Shown here: positions 45,572 through 57,058 of the stretch, piece after piece
How positions within the stretch are numbered: the first letter of the stretch is position 1
Layout: each line of letters starts with the position of its first letter
Source: Phenylobacterium sp. SCN 70-31
Lineage (GTDB): Bacteria > Pseudomonadota > Alphaproteobacteria > Caulobacterales > Caulobacteraceae
Assembly (NCBI RefSeq): GCF_001724605.1
Contig: NZ_MEEX01000011.1
Location: 1-64,000, forward strand
DNA length: 64,000 nucleotides
Reading direction: 5' to 3'
Position numbers and translations under genes: made by a program
The notes under the pieces: generated by a model
The model's input: only the letters and a program-made list of their open reading frames with translations
Told to the model about the DNA's origin: nothing
Database searches by the model: none

Positions 45572-46482
45572 CCGCCGACCAGGCCCGCACGGCCTGGCTG
45601 GAGCATCTGGCGCACGAACGCCGCGCCTCGCCCCGGACGCTCGAGGCCTATGGCTTCGCCGCCGCCCGCTACCTGGCCTTCCTCCAGCGTCATCGCGGCG
45701 AGGCGCTCGGGGCCGCCGACCTGGGCGGAGTCGCCGCATCGGAGATCCGCGCCTGGCTGGCGCACCTGCGCGGCGGAGACCGGCCGCTGTCGCCGCGCTC
45801 GGTCAGCCAGGCGCTCTCGGCCATCCGGACCTTCCACCGCTTCCTGGATCGCCGGTACGATGTCCCCAACCCGGCGCTGACCCTGGTCCGCGGCCCCAGG
45901 GTGAAACCCGGCGCGCCCCGGCCCGTCTCGGAGGATCAGGCCAGCGGCCTCCTGGCCGAGCCCGGCCTGGATCCCGACCGCCCCGACTGGGAGGCCGCCC
46001 GCGACGAGGCTGTCCTGACCCTCCTCTACGGCTGCGGCCTGCGGATCTCGGAAGCCCTGTCGCTCAACCGTCGGGATGCGCCCCTGGGAGATGTCCTGCG
46101 CATCACCGGCAAGGGCGGCAAGACCCGGATGGTCCCGGTGCTGCCGGCGGTCCGCCGGGCGATCGACGCGTATGTCGCCGAGCTGCCCTTCGTCCTCTCG
46201 CCGGACGAGGCCCTCTTCCGCGCGCCCCGCGGCGGCCCGCTGTCGCCGCGTCACGTCCAGGCCACCGTCCAGCGCCTGCGAAGCCGGCTGGGATTGCCGG
46301 ACAGCGCCACGCCGCACGCGCTGCGCCATTCCTTCGCCACGCACCTGTTGGGCGCGGGCGCCGATCTGCGGTCGATCCAGGAACTGCTGGGTCACGCTTC
46401 GCTCAGCACGACCCAGCGCTACACCGACGTGGACGCCGCCGCCCTGCTGGGCGCCTACGCCGCCGCCCATCCGCGAGCGTAG
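45556..46482 (+). CDS. xerC: tyrosine recombinase XerC
   Basis: A 308-residue XerC, acting with XerD at dif to resolve chromosome dimers. The N-terminal SAM-like domain is HERRASPRTLEAYGFAAARY; catalytic residues are in GCGLRISEALS, TGKGGKTRMVPVLP (Lys), HALRHSFATHLLGAG and LGHASLSTTQRYTDVD (Tyr). All are intact. Translationally coupled to DUF484. Confidence 0.95.
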   Translation: MAAPLTADQARTAWLEHLAHERRASPRTLEAYGFAAARYLAFLQRHRGEALGAADLGGVAASEIRAWLAHLRGGDRPLSPRSVSQALSAIRTFHRFLDRRYDVPNPALTLVRGPRVKPGAPRPVSEDQASGLLAEPGLDPDRPDWEAARDEAVLTLLYGCGLRISEALSLNRRDAPLGDVLRITGKGGKTRMVPVLPAVRRAIDAYVAELPFVLSPDEALFRAPRGGPLSPRHVQATVQRLRSRLGLPDSATPHALRHSFATHLLGAGADLRSIQELLGHASLSTTQRYTDVDAAALLGAYAAAHPRA

Positions 46483-46500
46483 CGCCACGGGACCACGGAT

Positions 46501-46773
46501 CTACCGTCGATCGCCGGCGCCGACGGCCTGGGCGTCCTCGGAGCCGTGCCGCGCGAGAACACCGTGCCGCATCAGGATACAGGGCTGGCCGCTGCGGGCG
46601 GTTCCGCCCGACGCCGGGCCATACGCCAGCGTCAGCTTGGCCGGACGCTCCGCGGCGCGATCCGACACCATGTAGGGCGCCGGACGGCATTTCACGGTTC
46701 CGGGCTCGGGCGCCTGAGCTGCCGGCCCGCCGGCGCCGAGCGCCATCGCGAGGATGTGCGGGACGAACGTCAT
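46501..46773 (-). CDS. possible small exported protein
   Basis: A 90-residue frame with a signal-like N-terminus (MTFVPHILAMALGAGGPAAQA) and two cysteines in the predicted mature part (VKCRPAPYMV, QPCILMRHG). I do not recognise the family. It lies alone in the 448-base gap between xerC and the GNAT gene; the remaining sequence there shows nothing clear. Confidence 0.4.
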   Translation of the reverse strand: MTFVPHILAMALGAGGPAAQAPEPGTVKCRPAPYMVSDRAAERPAKLTLAYGPASGGTARSGQPCILMRHGVLARHGSEDAQAVGAGDRR

Positions 46774-46930
46774 CGCCTAGCGCCCGACCCCGTAGCCCGC
46801 CACCAACGGCAGGCCTCCCGCGTCAGGACGGCCGCAGCGGACAGCACCGAGATCATCGCAGCCTTCTCCCCAGGATGACGGCGGACGCCGCGAAGGCTGC
46901 CACCCGTCCTGCGGCCGGCCAAATTAAGTT

Positions 46931-47383
46931 TCAGCCATGAACGAAGCGCAGCCAGGGGACGCCGCCATCCTCGCCGGCCTCGACGCAGCGGAAGCCTTCG
47001 CGCAGATAGAAGGCTTGGGCCCGCCGGTTGGCGGTCTGGCACTTCAGCTCCAGACGCCCGCCCGCCGCCGCCATGACATGGCGCAGCAGCAGCCGACCGA
47101 CGCCCCGGCCACGGTGGCTCACATACAGCGAGTGCAGAAAGGCCTGGGGGCGATAGAGCGCGGCGACGCCGACAATCCGGCCCGCATCGACGGCGACGAA
47201 GACCTCCTCGTCCCGCGCCGCGGCCAGGAAATCCGCCGCCCTGTGCCGCTCGGGCGGAAGCCAGGTGAAGGTGTCGGTCAGGACGCGGACATAGACGTCC
47301 GCGCAGGCGCCCAGCTCATCCGGACGCGCACGGCGGATGACGAGCCCCGGGGATGGATCGGCCCTCAGGCCTGCATCGTCCAC
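46931..47383 (-). CDS. GNAT-family N-acetyltransferase
   Basis: A 150-residue GNAT enzyme. The acetyl-CoA site is [21 protein letters not shown] (R-G-x-G-x-G variant), followed by [19 protein letters not shown]. The substrate cannot be told. The start is taken as GTG at 47383, overlapping the lpd 3' end by 19 bases; there is no ATG in frame before the conserved VIRRARPDE. Confidence 0.82.
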   Translation of the reverse strand: MDDAGLRADPSPGLVIRRARPDELGACADVYVRVLTDTFTWLPPERHRAADFLAAARDEEVFVAVDAGRIVGVAALYRPQAFLHSLYVSHRGRGVGRLLLRHVMAAAGGRLELKCQTANRRAQAFYLREGFRCVEAGEDGGVPWLRFVHG

Positions 47384-48762
47384 CCTTCGACCCCCATCGC
47401 GGCCTGCCGCAGCGCCTCCGAGCGGGTCGGGTGCGGATGGCAGGTGCGGGCCACGTCCTCGGACGCGGCGCGGAACTCCATGGCCACGCAGAACTCTCCG
47501 ATCATCTCGGACACCGAAGGCCCGATCAGGTGGGCGCCCAGAATCTCGTCGGTGGCCGCGTCGGCCAGCACCTTGGCGAACCCTTCTGTCTCGTGGTTGA
47601 TCTTCGCGCGGCTGTTGGCGATGAAGGGGAACTTGCCCACCTTGTAGGCGCGGCCCTCGGCCTTCAGCTCCTCCTCGGTCTTGCCGACCCAGGCCACTTC
47701 CGGGGCCGTGTAGATCACGCCCGGGATGATCCCGTAGTTCACGTGGCCGGCCTTGCCCGCCAGGGTCTCGATGCAGGCCACGGCCTCCTCCTCGGCCTTG
47801 TGCGCCAGCATGGGTCCGTGCGTGACGTCCCCGATGGCCCAGACGCCGGGCGCCGAAGTCTTCCAGTGGTCGGTCTCGATGAAGCCGCGCTTGTCGGGCG
47901 TGATCCCGACGGTGTCGAGGCCCAGATCGTTCGTGAAGGGCCGCCGCCCGATGGCCAGCAGGACGTAGTCGGCCTCCAGCGTTTCGGCGTCGCCGCCCTT
48001 GACCGGCTCGAAGGTCAGGGCGACGCCCTTCTTCGACGCCTTGGCGCCGGTCACCTTGGCGCCCAGCTTGAATTCGACGCCCTGCTTGGTCAGCGCACGC
48101 TGGAAGGCCTTGGCGACTTCCGCGTCCACGCCCGGCGTGATGCGGTCCAGGTACTCCACCACCGTCACCTTGGCGCCCAGACGGCGCCAGACCGAGCCCA
48201 GCTCCAGGCCGATGATGCCGGCGCCGATCACCACCAGATGACCGGGAACCTCGGGAAGGGCCAGGGCGCCGGTGGAATCGACGATCCGCTTCTGGTCCAC
48301 CTCGACGCCGGGCAGGCTCGACGGCTCCGAGCCGGTGGCGACGACGATGTTCTTCGCCTCCAGCGTCGTGACCTGGCCGTCCGCGCCCGTCACCTCGACC
48401 TTGCCGGCGCCGGCGATCCGGCCGTGGCCCTTCACCCAGTCGACCTTGTTCTTCTTGAACAGGAACTCGATGCCCTTGGTGAGCTGGCCGACCGAGTCGT
48501 CCTTCTGCTTCATCATCTGGGGCAGGTTGAGCTTCGGCGCGACCTCGATCCCCAGCGTCGCGAACTCCGAGCCCGCCGCCGAGAACAGCTCCGAAGCGTG
48601 CAGCAGAGCCTTTGAGGGCATGCAGCCGACGTTCAGGCACGTACCGCCCAGGGTCCCGCGGCTCTCCACGCAGGCCGCCTTCAGCCCGAGCTGACCGGCC
48701 CGGATCGCGGCGTTGTAGCCGCCCGGACCACCACCGATGATGACGACGTCGTACTGAGCCAT
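47365..48762 (-). CDS. lpdA: dihydrolipoyl dehydrogenase (E3)
   Basis: A 465-residue FAD flavoprotein that reoxidises dihydrolipoyl groups of 2-oxoacid dehydrogenases. FAD motif [14 protein letters not shown], redox disulfide [17 protein letters not shown] motif [16 protein letters not shown], and C-terminal [10 protein letters not shown] with the catalytic His. The ATG at 48762 opens into the FAD motif. It lies 70 bases after odhB in the same direction. Confidence 0.96.
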   Translation of the reverse strand: MAQYDVVIIGGGPGGYNAAIRAGQLGLKAACVESRGTLGGTCLNVGCMPSKALLHASELFSAAGSEFATLGIEVAPKLNLPQMMKQKDDSVGQLTKGIEFLFKKNKVDWVKGHGRIAGAGKVEVTGADGQVTTLEAKNIVVATGSEPSSLPGVEVDQKRIVDSTGALALPEVPGHLVVIGAGIIGLELGSVWRRLGAKVTVVEYLDRITPGVDAEVAKAFQRALTKQGVEFKLGAKVTGAKASKKGVALTFEPVKGGDAETLEADYVLLAIGRRPFTNDLGLDTVGITPDKRGFIETDHWKTSAPGVWAIGDVTHGPMLAHKAEEEAVACIETLAGKAGHVNYGIIPGVIYTAPEVAWVGKTEEELKAEGRAYKVGKFPFIANSRAKINHETEGFAKVLADAATDEILGAHLIGPSVSEMIGEFCVAMEFRAASEDVARTCHPHPTRSEALRQAAMGVEGWTMQA

Positions 48763-48832
48763 GTCGGCCCCCAGGGAACAGAATTCAATTGCGCGCGCCA
48801 AGCTCCGACACGCAGGCGAAGCGGTTTCCGGC

Positions 48833-50047
48833 TCAGATGTCCAGCAGCAGGCGCTGCGGGTCCTCGATGGCGTCCTTCACGTGGACGAGGAACGTCACCG
48901 CGCCCTTCCCGTCCACGATCCGGTGATCGTAGCTGAGCGCCAGGTACATCATCGGCCGCACCACGATCTGGCCGCCCACCGCCATCGGCCGCTCCTGGAT
49001 CTTGTGCATGCCCAGGATGCCCGACTGCGGCGGGTTCAGGATCGGCGTCGACATCAGCGAGCCGTAGATGCCGCCGTTCGAGATGGTGAAGGTGCCGCCC
49101 TGGAGGTCGTCCATCGACAGCTGGCCGTCGCGGGCCTTCCGGCCCAGAGCGCCGATCTCCTTCTCGATGTCGGCCAGGCTCATGGCGTCGGCGTCGCGGA
49201 CGACGGGCGTCACCAGGCCCTTCTCGGTGCCGACGGCGACCGAGATGTCGTAGTGGTTCTTGTAGATGACGTCCGTACCGTCGATCTCGGCGTTGACGTC
49301 GGGAACCTGCTTCAGCGCGTGGACCACGGCCTTCACGAAGAAGCTCATGAAGCCCAGCTTCACCCCGTGGCGCTTCTCGAAGACGTCCTTGTATTCGTTC
49401 CGCAGGGCCATGACCGCGCTCATGTCCACCTCGTTGAAGGTGGTCAGCATGGCGGCCGAGTTCTGCGCCTCCTTCAGCCGGCGCGCGATCGTCTGGCGCA
49501 GGCGGGTCATCCGCACGCGCTCCTCGCGCGCGTGGATTTCGCGCGGCGCGGCGGGCGCGGGTGTCGCCGCCGGCGCCGAGGCCCGGGCCTCCAGCGCGGC
49601 GAGCGCGTCGCCCTTGGTCACACGGCCGTCCTTGCCGGTCCCGGGGATCGCGGCCGGGTCGAGCCTGTTCTCGGCCGCGATCCGCTGGGCCGAGGGCGCC
49701 AGGACCGGCGCGGCGGCGGGGGCCGCCTTGGCCGGCGCCGGAGCGGGCTCGGCCTTGGGCGCAGGCTTGGGAGCCTCGGCGGCCTTGGGGGCCGGCGTCG
49801 CCGCGGCGGCCGCGCCTTCCGTGATCTTGCCCAGAACCGTGCCCGGCTCGACCGTGGCGCCCTCTTCGGCGCTGATCTCGGCCAGGACGCCGTCGGCGGG
49901 CGCGGCCACCTCCAGGCTGACCTTGTCGGTCTCCAGCTCGACCAGGATCTCATCCTTGCGGACCGCCTCGCCGGCCTGCTTGGCCCAGCGCGCGACGGTC
50001 GCTTCGGTGACGGATTCACCCAGCGCCGGGGTCATGATGTCGGCCAT
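48833..50047 (-). CDS. odhB: 2-oxoglutarate dehydrogenase E2, dihydrolipoyl succinyltransferase
   Basis: A 404-residue E2 with one lipoyl domain ([18 protein letters not shown]), an Ala/Pro linker, a peripheral subunit-binding domain ([17 protein letters not shown]), and the acyltransferase core ending [20 protein letters not shown] (catalytic His and Asp). The ATG at 50047 is preferred. Part of the leftward suc/odh cluster. Confidence 0.96.
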   Translation of the reverse strand: MADIMTPALGESVTEATVARWAKQAGEAVRKDEILVELETDKVSLEVAAPADGVLAEISAEEGATVEPGTVLGKITEGAAAAATPAPKAAEAPKPAPKAEPAPAPAKAAPAAAPVLAPSAQRIAAENRLDPAAIPGTGKDGRVTKGDALAALEARASAPAATPAPAAPREIHAREERVRMTRLRQTIARRLKEAQNSAAMLTTFNEVDMSAVMALRNEYKDVFEKRHGVKLGFMSFFVKAVVHALKQVPDVNAEIDGTDVIYKNHYDISVAVGTEKGLVTPVVRDADAMSLADIEKEIGALGRKARDGQLSMDDLQGGTFTISNGGIYGSLMSTPILNPPQSGILGMHKIQERPMAVGGQIVVRPMMYLALSYDHRIVDGKGAVTFLVHVKDAIEDPQRLLLDI

Positions 50048-50114
50048 CGGGGGGAAGGCTCCTTGGAGTGTCTCGGACACAAACAGCAGTTGAAACGGAG
50101 AACGGGGGTTTAGG

Positions 50115-53066
50115 CTACGCGAACGCCTCGGTCAGGAACGACTCGAGTTCCTTCAGGTGGCGACTCATCAGGCCGGCGGCGGTCGAGGCCGAGGCCGGCC
50201 GGCCCACATAGCGGGCGCGCTTGGCCTTGACGCTCATCCGCTCCAGGGTCAGCTCCAGCCAGGGGTCGACGAACTGCCAGCCGCCCATGTTCTTGGGCTC
50301 CTCCTGGCACCACACCAGCTCGGCGTTCTTGAACCGCTTCAGCTCGCCGGTGATCGACTTCAGCGGCCACGGATAGAACTGCTCCAGGCGCAGGATATAG
50401 ACGTCGTCCCGGCCCGACTTGGCCCGCTGCTCCACCAGGTCGAAGTAGACCTTGCCCGAACACAGGATGACGCGCTTGATCTCCGCGTCGGGGCGAAGCT
50501 GCACGCCGCCCACGTCGCAGCCGACCTCGGCGCCGTCCACCATCACCCGGTGGAACCCGGTGCCCAGCTCCATGTCGGCCAGGTTCGACACCGCCCGCTT
50601 GTGGCGCAGCAGCGACTTGGGCGTCATGACGACCAGCGGCTTGCGGAACTCGCGCAGCAATTGCCGCCGCAGGACGTGGAAGTAGTTGGCCGGGGTGGTC
50701 ACGTTGACCACCTGCATGTTGTCCTCGGCGCAGAGCTGCAGGAAGCGCTCCAGGCGGGCCGACGAGTGCTCGGGACCCTGGCCCTCGTACCCGTGCGGCA
50801 GCAGCATCACGAGCCCGCTCATCCGCAGCCACTTGCGCTCGCCCGAGCTGATGAACTGGTCGATCACCACCTGGGCGCCGTTCACGAAGTCGCCGAACTG
50901 GGCTTCCCAGAGCGTCAGGGTGTCGGGATCGGTCAGCGAGAAGCCGTACTCGAAGCCCAGGACCGCCTCTTCCGAAAGCGCCGAGTCCAGCACCTCGAAG
51001 TGCGCCTGGGTCGGCGACAGGTTCCGGAGCGGGAAATAGACCTCCTCGGTCTTCTGGTCGATGATCCCGGAGTGGCGCTGGCTGAAGGTGCCGCGCACGC
51101 TGTCCTGGCCCGACAGCCGGACGGGGAAGCCCTGGTCCAGCAGCGTCGCAAAGGCCAGGGCTTCGCCGGTGGCCCAGTCGACGCCCGAGCCGCTCTCGAT
51201 CGCATCGCGGCGACCCTGGATCACGCGCTCGACGGTCTTGTGGGGCGCGACCCGCTCGGGGATGGCCGTCATCTTGCGGCCCAGGTCCAGCAGCTTCTCG
51301 CGCGGCACGCCCGTGGCGTAGCGCTCGTCGCCCGTGGCGAGCTTCACGTTCGACCACTTGCCGTCCAGCCAGTCGGCCTTGTTGGCCTTGTACTGCTTGC
51401 CCGCCTCGAACTCGGAATCGAGGAACTTGTCGAAGTCCGAGATCCAGCCGTCCACTTCGCCCTGGGTGGCCACGCCCTCGCCGACCAGGCGCTGGGCGTA
51501 GAGGTCCCGGACCGAGGGGTGCCCCTTGATCTTCGCGTACATCAGCGGCTGGGTCATCGTGGGGTCGTCCCCCTCGTTGTGACCGAACCGCCGGTAGCAG
51601 AACATGTCGATGACCACGTCCTTGCCGAAGAGCTGGCGATACTCGGTCGCCACCTTGGCGGCGAAGGTCACGGCCTCGGGATCGTCGCCGTTCACGTGGA
51701 AGATCGGCGTCTCGACCATCAGCGCCACATCCGTCGGATAGGGCGAGCTGCGGCTGTTCTTCGGGCTGGTGGTGAAGCCGATCTGGTTGTTCACCACGAA
51801 GTGCATGGTGCCGCCCACGCCGTAGCCGCGCAGGCCCGACAGCGCGAAGCATTCGGCCACCACGCCCTGACCCGCGAACGCGGCGTCGCCGTGCAGAAGC
51901 AGGGGCATGACATGGCCCCGACCCGAGGCCGGCTGCTCGCGCAGCGTGAAGGCCTGCTTGGCCCGCGCCTTGCCGATCACCACCGGGTTGACGATCTCGA
52001 GGTGCGACGGGTTCGCCGTCAGCGACAGGTGCACCGAATTGCCGTCGAACTCGCGGTCCGAGCTGGCGCCCAGGTGATATTTCACGTCGCCCGAGCCCTG
52101 GACGTCCGAGGGCACGGCCGTCCCGCCTTGGAACTCGTGGAAGATGATGTGGTAGGGCTTGCCCATCACGGCGGCCAGCACGTTCAGGCGGCCCCGGTGC
52201 GGCATGCCGATGACGATGTCCTCCACCCCCATCGCGCCGCCGCGCTTGATGATCTGCTCCAGCGCCGGGACCATCGACTCGCCGCCGTCCAGGCCGAAAC
52301 GCTTGGTGCCGGGGAAGCGGCGGTGCAGGAAGGCTTCGAAGCCCTGGGCCTCGATCAGCTTCTTCAGGATGGCGACCTTGCCTTCCTTGGTGAAGACGAT
52401 CTCCTTGTCGCGGCCCTCGATCCGCTCCTGGAGCCAGGCCTTCTCCTGGGGATTGGACACGTGCATGTACTGCACGCCCACGTTCCCGCAGTAGGTGCGG
52501 CGCAGGATCTCCAGGATCTCGCGGATGGTCGCGGTCTCCAGGCCCAGCACATAGTCCAGGAAGATCGGCCGGTCGAAGTCGGCCCCGGCGAAGCCGTAGC
52601 TCGCGGGATCGAGTTCCGAGGCGTCGCCCTCGGTCGTGGCGATGCCCAGCGGGTCCAGGTTGGCCTTCAGGTGGCCGCGCATCCGGTAGGCCCGGATCAT
52701 CATGATGGCGCGCAGGGAATCCAGCGTCGCGGCGCGGACTTCGTCCACCGAGGCGGTGGGCTTGCGGGCCTCGATGGCCTTGCCGACCTTGGCCTCCACC
52801 GCCGGCCAGAGGCCGTCGATGGCGCTCATCCAGTCGGGGCGGGCGGGCGGCGCGGAGGGGCGCGTCCAGGCGGGCGGCGCGACCGCGCGCTTCACCTCGT
52901 CGGCGCGCTCGGCCAGCGAGGCGAAGAACGCCTGCCAGGAGGGCTCGACCGAGCCGGGATCGCTCGCCCACTTCGCGTAGAGCTCCTCCACGAAGGCCGC
53001 ATTGCCGCCGTAGAGGAAAGATGTCTCGGCCAGAACGTCGTTGATCAGGCCTGCGTCGTCCGCCAT
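50115..53066 (-). CDS. sucA: 2-oxoglutarate dehydrogenase E1 component
   Basis: A 983-residue thiamine-diphosphate enzyme starting the oxidative decarboxylation of 2-oxoglutarate. The N-terminus [17 protein letters not shown] is the usual E2-docking region; TPP features are [14 protein letters not shown] and [13 protein letters not shown]-terminal [15 protein letters not shown] is conserved. Length is typical. Its gene follows sucD by 81 bases. Confidence 0.97.
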   Translation of the reverse strand: MADDAGLINDVLAETSFLYGGNAAFVEELYAKWASDPGSVEPSWQAFFASLAERADEVKRAVAPPAWTRPSAPPARPDWMSAIDGLWPAVEAKVGKAIEARKPTASVDEVRAATLDSLRAIMMIRAYRMRGHLKANLDPLGIATTEGDASELDPASYGFAGADFDRPIFLDYVLGLETATIREILEILRRTYCGNVGVQYMHVSNPQEKAWLQERIEGRDKEIVFTKEGKVAILKKLIEAQGFEAFLHRRFPGTKRFGLDGGESMVPALEQIIKRGGAMGVEDIVIGMPHRGRLNVLAAVMGKPYHIIFHEFQGGTAVPSDVQGSGDVKYHLGASSDREFDGNSVHLSLTANPSHLEIVNPVVIGKARAKQAFTLREQPASGRGHVMPLLLHGDAAFAGQGVVAECFALSGLRGYGVGGTMHFVVNNQIGFTTSPKNSRSSPYPTDVALMVETPIFHVNGDDPEAVTFAAKVATEYRQLFGKDVVIDMFCYRRFGHNEGDDPTMTQPLMYAKIKGHPSVRDLYAQRLVGEGVATQGEVDGWISDFDKFLDSEFEAGKQYKANKADWLDGKWSNVKLATGDERYATGVPREKLLDLGRKMTAIPERVAPHKTVERVIQGRRDAIESGSGVDWATGEALAFATLLDQGFPVRLSGQDSVRGTFSQRHSGIIDQKTEEVYFPLRNLSPTQAHFEVLDSALSEEAVLGFEYGFSLTDPDTLTLWEAQFGDFVNGAQVVIDQFISSGERKWLRMSGLVMLLPHGYEGQGPEHSSARLERFLQLCAEDNMQVVNVTTPANYFHVLRRQLLREFRKPLVVMTPKSLLRHKRAVSNLADMELGTGFHRVMVDGAEVGCDVGGVQLRPDAEIKRVILCSGKVYFDLVEQRAKSGRDDVYILRLEQFYPWPLKSITGELKRFKNAELVWCQEEPKNMGGWQFVDPWLELTLERMSVKAKRARYVGRPASASTAAGLMSRHLKELESFLTEAFA

Positions 53067-53147
53067 GTCCTTCGCCTTCCGCGGGCGGGCCCCACGGACT
53101 CGGAAGAAGGAGCCGAGGGCGGACCGCCCTATTCCAATGTCAGCCCG

Positions 53148-54026
53148 TCAGGCGCCCTTCAGCACCTCGAGCAGCGTCGTGCCCAACGCGGCCGGCGAGG
53201 GTGAGACCCGGATGCCCGCCGCCTCCATCGCCGCGATCTTGTCCTCGGCGCCGCCCTTGCCGCCCGAGATGATCGCGCCGGCATGGCCCATGCGACGTCC
53301 CGGCGGCGCCGTGCGGCCCGCGATGAAACCGACCATAGGCTTCTTCTTTGGTGAATTCTTGATGAACTCGGCCGCGTCTTCCTCGGCCGAACCCCCGATT
53401 TCACCGATCATGATGATCGACTCGGTCTCGTCGTCGTCCAGGAACATCTGGAGCATGTCGATGAACTCGGTGCCCTTCACCGGGTCGCCGCCGATCCCCA
53501 CGGCCGTCGTCTGGCCGAGCCCTGCCTGAGTGGTCTGGAACACGGCTTCGTAGGTAAGCGTGCCCGAGCGGGAAACAACACCCACGCTGCCGCGCTTGAA
53601 GATGTTTCCGGGCATGATGCCGATTTTGCACTCATCCGGCGTCAGCACGCCGGGGCAGTTGGGCCCGATGAGGCGCGACTTCGAGCCCGAGAGCGAGCGC
53701 TTCACCTTCACCATGTCGGCCACCGGGATGCCCTCGGTGATGCAGACGATCAGGGGGACCTCGGCGTCGATGGCTTCCAGGATCGAGTCCGCGGCGAACG
53801 GCGGCGGGACGTAGATCACGCTGGCCTCGGCGCCCGTTTCCTTCACCGCCTGGGCGACGGTGTCGAACACCGGCAGGCCGATGTGGGTCGTGCCGCCTTT
53901 GCCGGGGGTGACGCCGCCGACCATCTTGGTGCCGTAGGCCACGGCCTGTTCGCTGTGGAACGTGCCCTGGGCGCCGGTGATGCCCTGGCAGATGACGCGG
54001 GTGTTCTTGTTGATCAGGATCGACAT
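53148..54026 (-). CDS. sucD: succinyl-CoA ligase alpha subunit
   Basis: A 292-residue ADP/GDP-forming succinyl-CoA ligase alpha subunit. CoA-binding start [18 protein letters not shown]; phospho-histidine segment [32 protein letters not shown] between. It starts three bases after the sucC stop, so the pair is co-translated. Confidence 0.97.
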   Translation of the reverse strand: MSILINKNTRVICQGITGAQGTFHSEQAVAYGTKMVGGVTPGKGGTTHIGLPVFDTVAQAVKETGAEASVIYVPPPFAADSILEAIDAEVPLIVCITEGIPVADMVKVKRSLSGSKSRLIGPNCPGVLTPDECKIGIMPGNIFKRGSVGVVSRSGTLTYEAVFQTTQAGLGQTTAVGIGGDPVKGTEFIDMLQMFLDDDETESIIMIGEIGGSAEEDAAEFIKNSPKKKPMVGFIAGRTAPPGRRMGHAGAIISGGKGGAEDKIAAMEAAGIRVSPSPAALGTTLLEVLKGA

Positions 54027-54029
54027 GTC

Positions 54030-55229
54030 TTACGCAGCGCCCCGCACGGCCTTGACGATCTTCTCGGCGCCGTCCGAGAGGTCGTTCGCGGCGATGACGT
54101 TCAGGCCGCTCTCGTTGATGATCTTCTTGCCCAGCTCGGCGTTGGTGCCTTCCAGGCGCACCACCAGGGGCACGTTCAGGCCCACCTGCTTCACCGCGGC
54201 GATCACGCCGTTGGCGAGGATGTCGCAACGGGCGATGCCGCCGAAGATGTTGACCAGGATGCCCTTAACGTTCGGGTCGGCGATGATGATCTTGAACGCG
54301 GCCGTGACCTTGGCCTCGTCGGCGCCGCCGCCCACGTCCAGGAAGTTGGCCGGCTCGGCGCCGTACAGCTTGATGATGTCCATGGTGGCCATGGCCAGGC
54401 CCGCGCCGTTGACCATGCAGCCGATCTCGCCGTCGAGCGCGATGTAGGACAGGTCGAACTTCGAGGCCTCGATCTCCTTCGGGTCCTCCTCGGTCTCGTC
54501 GCGCAGCGCCTGGATGTCCTTGTGGCGGTACAGGGCGTTGGAGTCGAAGCTGACCTTGGCGTCCAGCACGCGGAGCTGGTCGTCCGCCGTCACGATCAGC
54601 GGATTGATCTCCAGCATGCTCATGTCCTTGGCGACGAACGCCGCGTAGAGCTGCGAGAGGAGGGTCGCGGCCTGCTTGGCCAGGTCGCCCTTGAGGCCCA
54701 GCGCGCCCGCGAGCGCGCGGCCGTGGTGGGGGAACACGCCGGTGGCCGGGTCGATCGAGAAGGTGGCGATCTTCTCGGGCGTGTCGTGGGCCACGTCCTC
54801 GATGTCCATGCCGCCTTCGGTGGAGGCCACGACCGAGACCCGGCTCGTTTCGCGGTCGACCAGCAGCGACAGGTAGAATTCCTTGGCGATGGCGGCGCCT
54901 TCCTCGATGTAGAGGCGGTTCACCTGCTTGCCCTTGGGACCCGTCTGGTGGGTCACCAGAACCCGGCCCAGCATCTCCTCGGCGTTGATCTTGACGTCCT
55001 CGACCGACTTGACCACGCGGACCCCGCCCTTGGCGTCCGGGCCCAGACCCTCGAACCGGCCCTTGCCGCGTCCGCCGGCGTGGATCTGCGATTTCACGAC
55101 GAAGACCGGGCCGCCCAGCTTGCTGGCCGCATCGACAGCCTCCTGGACGGAAAACGCGGGATACCCGCGTGGAACGGCGACGCCGAACTCCGCGAGGACG
55201 GCTTTGGCTTGGTGTTCGTGGATGTTCAT
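54030..55229 (-). CDS. sucC: ADP-forming succinyl-CoA ligase beta subunit
   Basis: A 399-residue ATP-grasp subunit. It begins [19 protein letters not shown] and includes [12 protein letters not shown], and near the end [20 protein letters not shown]. The ATG at 55229 gives the family length; the longer upstream frame is rejected. First gene of sucC-sucD-sucA-odhB-lpdA; the malate dehydrogenase gene that often precedes it is missing. Confidence 0.96.
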   Translation of the reverse strand: MNIHEHQAKAVLAEFGVAVPRGYPAFSVQEAVDAASKLGGPVFVVKSQIHAGGRGKGRFEGLGPDAKGGVRVVKSVEDVKINAEEMLGRVLVTHQTGPKGKQVNRLYIEEGAAIAKEFYLSLLVDRETSRVSVVASTEGGMDIEDVAHDTPEKIATFSIDPATGVFPHHGRALAGALGLKGDLAKQAATLLSQLYAAFVAKDMSMLEINPLIVTADDQLRVLDAKVSFDSNALYRHKDIQALRDETEEDPKEIEASKFDLSYIALDGEIGCMVNGAGLAMATMDIIKLYGAEPANFLDVGGGADEAKVTAAFKIIIADPNVKGILVNIFGGIARCDILANGVIAAVKQVGLNVPLVVRLEGTNAELGKKIINESGLNVIAANDLSDGAEKIVKAVRGAA

Positions 55230-55594
55230 GAGGCCTTGGGGAAACTGCCTGACGCTCGCCCTCTCGGCGAGTGAGCGGCTTATAGGCGCCGGCCCCTGCG
55301 ATGACAACCGCGTGAGGCCCCCAAACCGTGACGATGCTCACCCTGCGGAAGTTCCACCCAAACCGCACGTCCCGGCGGCCGATCGCGGGCGCCGCGATCG
55401 CGTGGGCTCCCGCCCGGCTTGCGAAACGGACGGCATCCTCTATCTCCGGTCCCGATGGGGCGGCGCCCGACCGCCCGGGTCGAAGCGGGTCATGGCCATC
55501 GTCCGGACGGGGTGCGAGCGGGAATGCGTCGGATGACGGCGAGGCGGGGCGAACGGCCGAGGCCCGCCGTTCGGACTCCTCGGACGGCGTCGCC

Positions 55595-56365
55595 GTGAAG
55601 GCCCCTCTTCTCCGGAGGTCGGACGGCCAGGCCGGGCCGGGCAAGTGGCTCCGCGGCATCGCCGTCGCGACGGCCGCCGCCGCCTTCCTGACGGCTTCGG
55701 GCGCGTTCAGCACCGGAGACGCGCCGCTGGCCGTCCGCGCGGCCTACTGGTGCGCGCTGATCGCGCTGGGCTACGTCTGGGGCTCGGCCGTGGCGCGGCT
55801 GTTCTTCGCCGGCGGGCGGCTGCGCACGGGCTTTCCGTGGCTGGACGTGCTGCTGGCCTCGCTTGTCATGAGCGTACCGCTCACCGGGGTGGTCTGGGCC
55901 GCCTCGGCCTACGCCTTCGGGGGATCCCCCGATCTGGCGGGACTGCCGTACTATTTCGGGCCGGTCTTCGCGATCTCCGTGGCTCTCACGGCGATCAACA
56001 TGCTGATCGAGATGCGCCAGGACGGCCCTGCCGGAGAACCGGCCGCCGAACCGCCGCGGTTCCTGGAACGGCTGCCGCTCAAGTTGCGGGGCGCCGCGGT
56101 GTGGGCCGTCGAGGCCGAGGACCACTATCTCCGCCTCCACACCTCGAAGGGCCAGGACCTGATCCTCATGCGCCTGGCTGACGCCGTAGCCGAACTGGAG
56201 GGGATCGAGGGCGCCCAGGTCCACAGGTCCTGGTGGGTGGCCCGCGACGCCATCGTCGCCGCGCGCCGGGGCGACGGCCGGGCGACCCTGACCCTGAAGG
56301 ACGGCGCCGAAGTCCCCGTCAGCCGCACCTACGCCGGCGCCCTGCGCGACAGGGGCTGGATCTGA
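55595..56365 (+). CDS. membrane-bound LytTR-family regulator
   Basis: A protein of about 256 residues with four hydrophobic segments (LRGIAVATAAAAFLTASGAF, AYWCALIALGYVWGSAVARL, VLLASLVMSVPLTGVVWAAS, YFGPVFAISVALTAINMLIE) and a C-terminal LytTR DNA-binding domain (WAVEAEDHYLRLHTSKGQDLILMRLADAV, QVHRSWWVARDAI). It is like Caulobacter membrane LytTR regulators. The GTG at 55595 is chosen as the nearest start before the first helix; the frame extends back to 55328, so the start is uncertain. Divergent from sucC; the 55230-55594 gap shows no other gene. Confidence 0.85.
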   Translation: MKAPLLRRSDGQAGPGKWLRGIAVATAAAAFLTASGAFSTGDAPLAVRAAYWCALIALGYVWGSAVARLFFAGGRLRTGFPWLDVLLASLVMSVPLTGVVWAASAYAFGGSPDLAGLPYYFGPVFAISVALTAINMLIEMRQDGPAGEPAAEPPRFLERLPLKLRGAAVWAVEAEDHYLRLHTSKGQDLILMRLADAVAELEGIEGAQVHRSWWVARDAIVAARRGDGRATLTLKDGAEVPVSRTYAGALRDRGWI

Positions 56366-56389
56366 ACGTCCCGGAGCCTTGCCCGGTCT

Positions 56390-56924
56390 TCAGTCCCGAC
56401 GCCGCGCCCGCCAGTCCTCCCGCGTCTGGCCCCAGCAGTCGACCGCGAGACCGAGCGGTGGCGGCAGGATCGCCTGGCGGAGGATGCGCGAGCCGAGCCG
56501 CATCGCAACCGCCTGGGACGGCGTGTTCTCCGCCTCGATTGTGAATCACCTCGGTCCAGCCCAGGACGTCGAACGCCCAGTCGACGGCCGCGGCGGCGCC
56601 CTCGACAGCGTAGCCCCGCCCCCAGGCGTCGCGCGAGAGGCCCCAACCCACCTCGGTTCCCGGCCAGCCCTCGGGCTGCCAGGGCCCCAACCGCCCCACC
56701 CAGCGGCCGGTCGCCTTCTCGACGACCGAGAACATGGAGAACCCGCGCGACATCCAGCCGCCCGCCATGCCCGACATGATGCGCCATGCGCCGATGCGGT
56801 CGGTCGGCCCGCCCAGGAACCGCATCGTTTCGGGGTCGGCGCAAAACGCCGCCCAGGCGTCGAAGTCCTGCGGTTCGGGCGCCCGCAGGATCAGCCGTTC
56901 GGTTTCCAGGACCGGGGTTTGCAT
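56390..56924 (-). pseudogene. GNAT acetyltransferase with a frameshift
   Basis: The N-terminal 130 residues are a RimJ/RimL-type GNAT (TERLILRAPEPQDFDAWAAF, GWGLSRDAWGRGYAVEGA, GWTEVIH). After VIH the frame turns to nonsense, while another minus frame continues the family ending IEAENTPSQAVAMRLGSRIL through to WGQTREDW and a stop at 56390. The break is near 56539-56542 and fits a two-base deletion. It may be a true pseudogene or a sequencing/assembly error. Confidence 0.8.
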
Positions 56925-57058
56925 CGGGGTCGAAAAGGCCTCAATCTGTGAACGGGAGAGCTATAGGGACTGGGGCGACTTTCGGCTGCGCGTGCTGCGC
57001 GTTGCGTTTCGCGCCTGTCCCATACGTCGAGGGAACCCTGTGTGTCGAAGGGTCGCCC

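Noticed and set aside
50157..53204. Long plus-strand reading frame opposite sucA
   Set aside because: It is the antisense shadow of sucA in GC-rich DNA, with no recognisable domain; similar shadows oppose dnaX, rmuC, priA and yidC.
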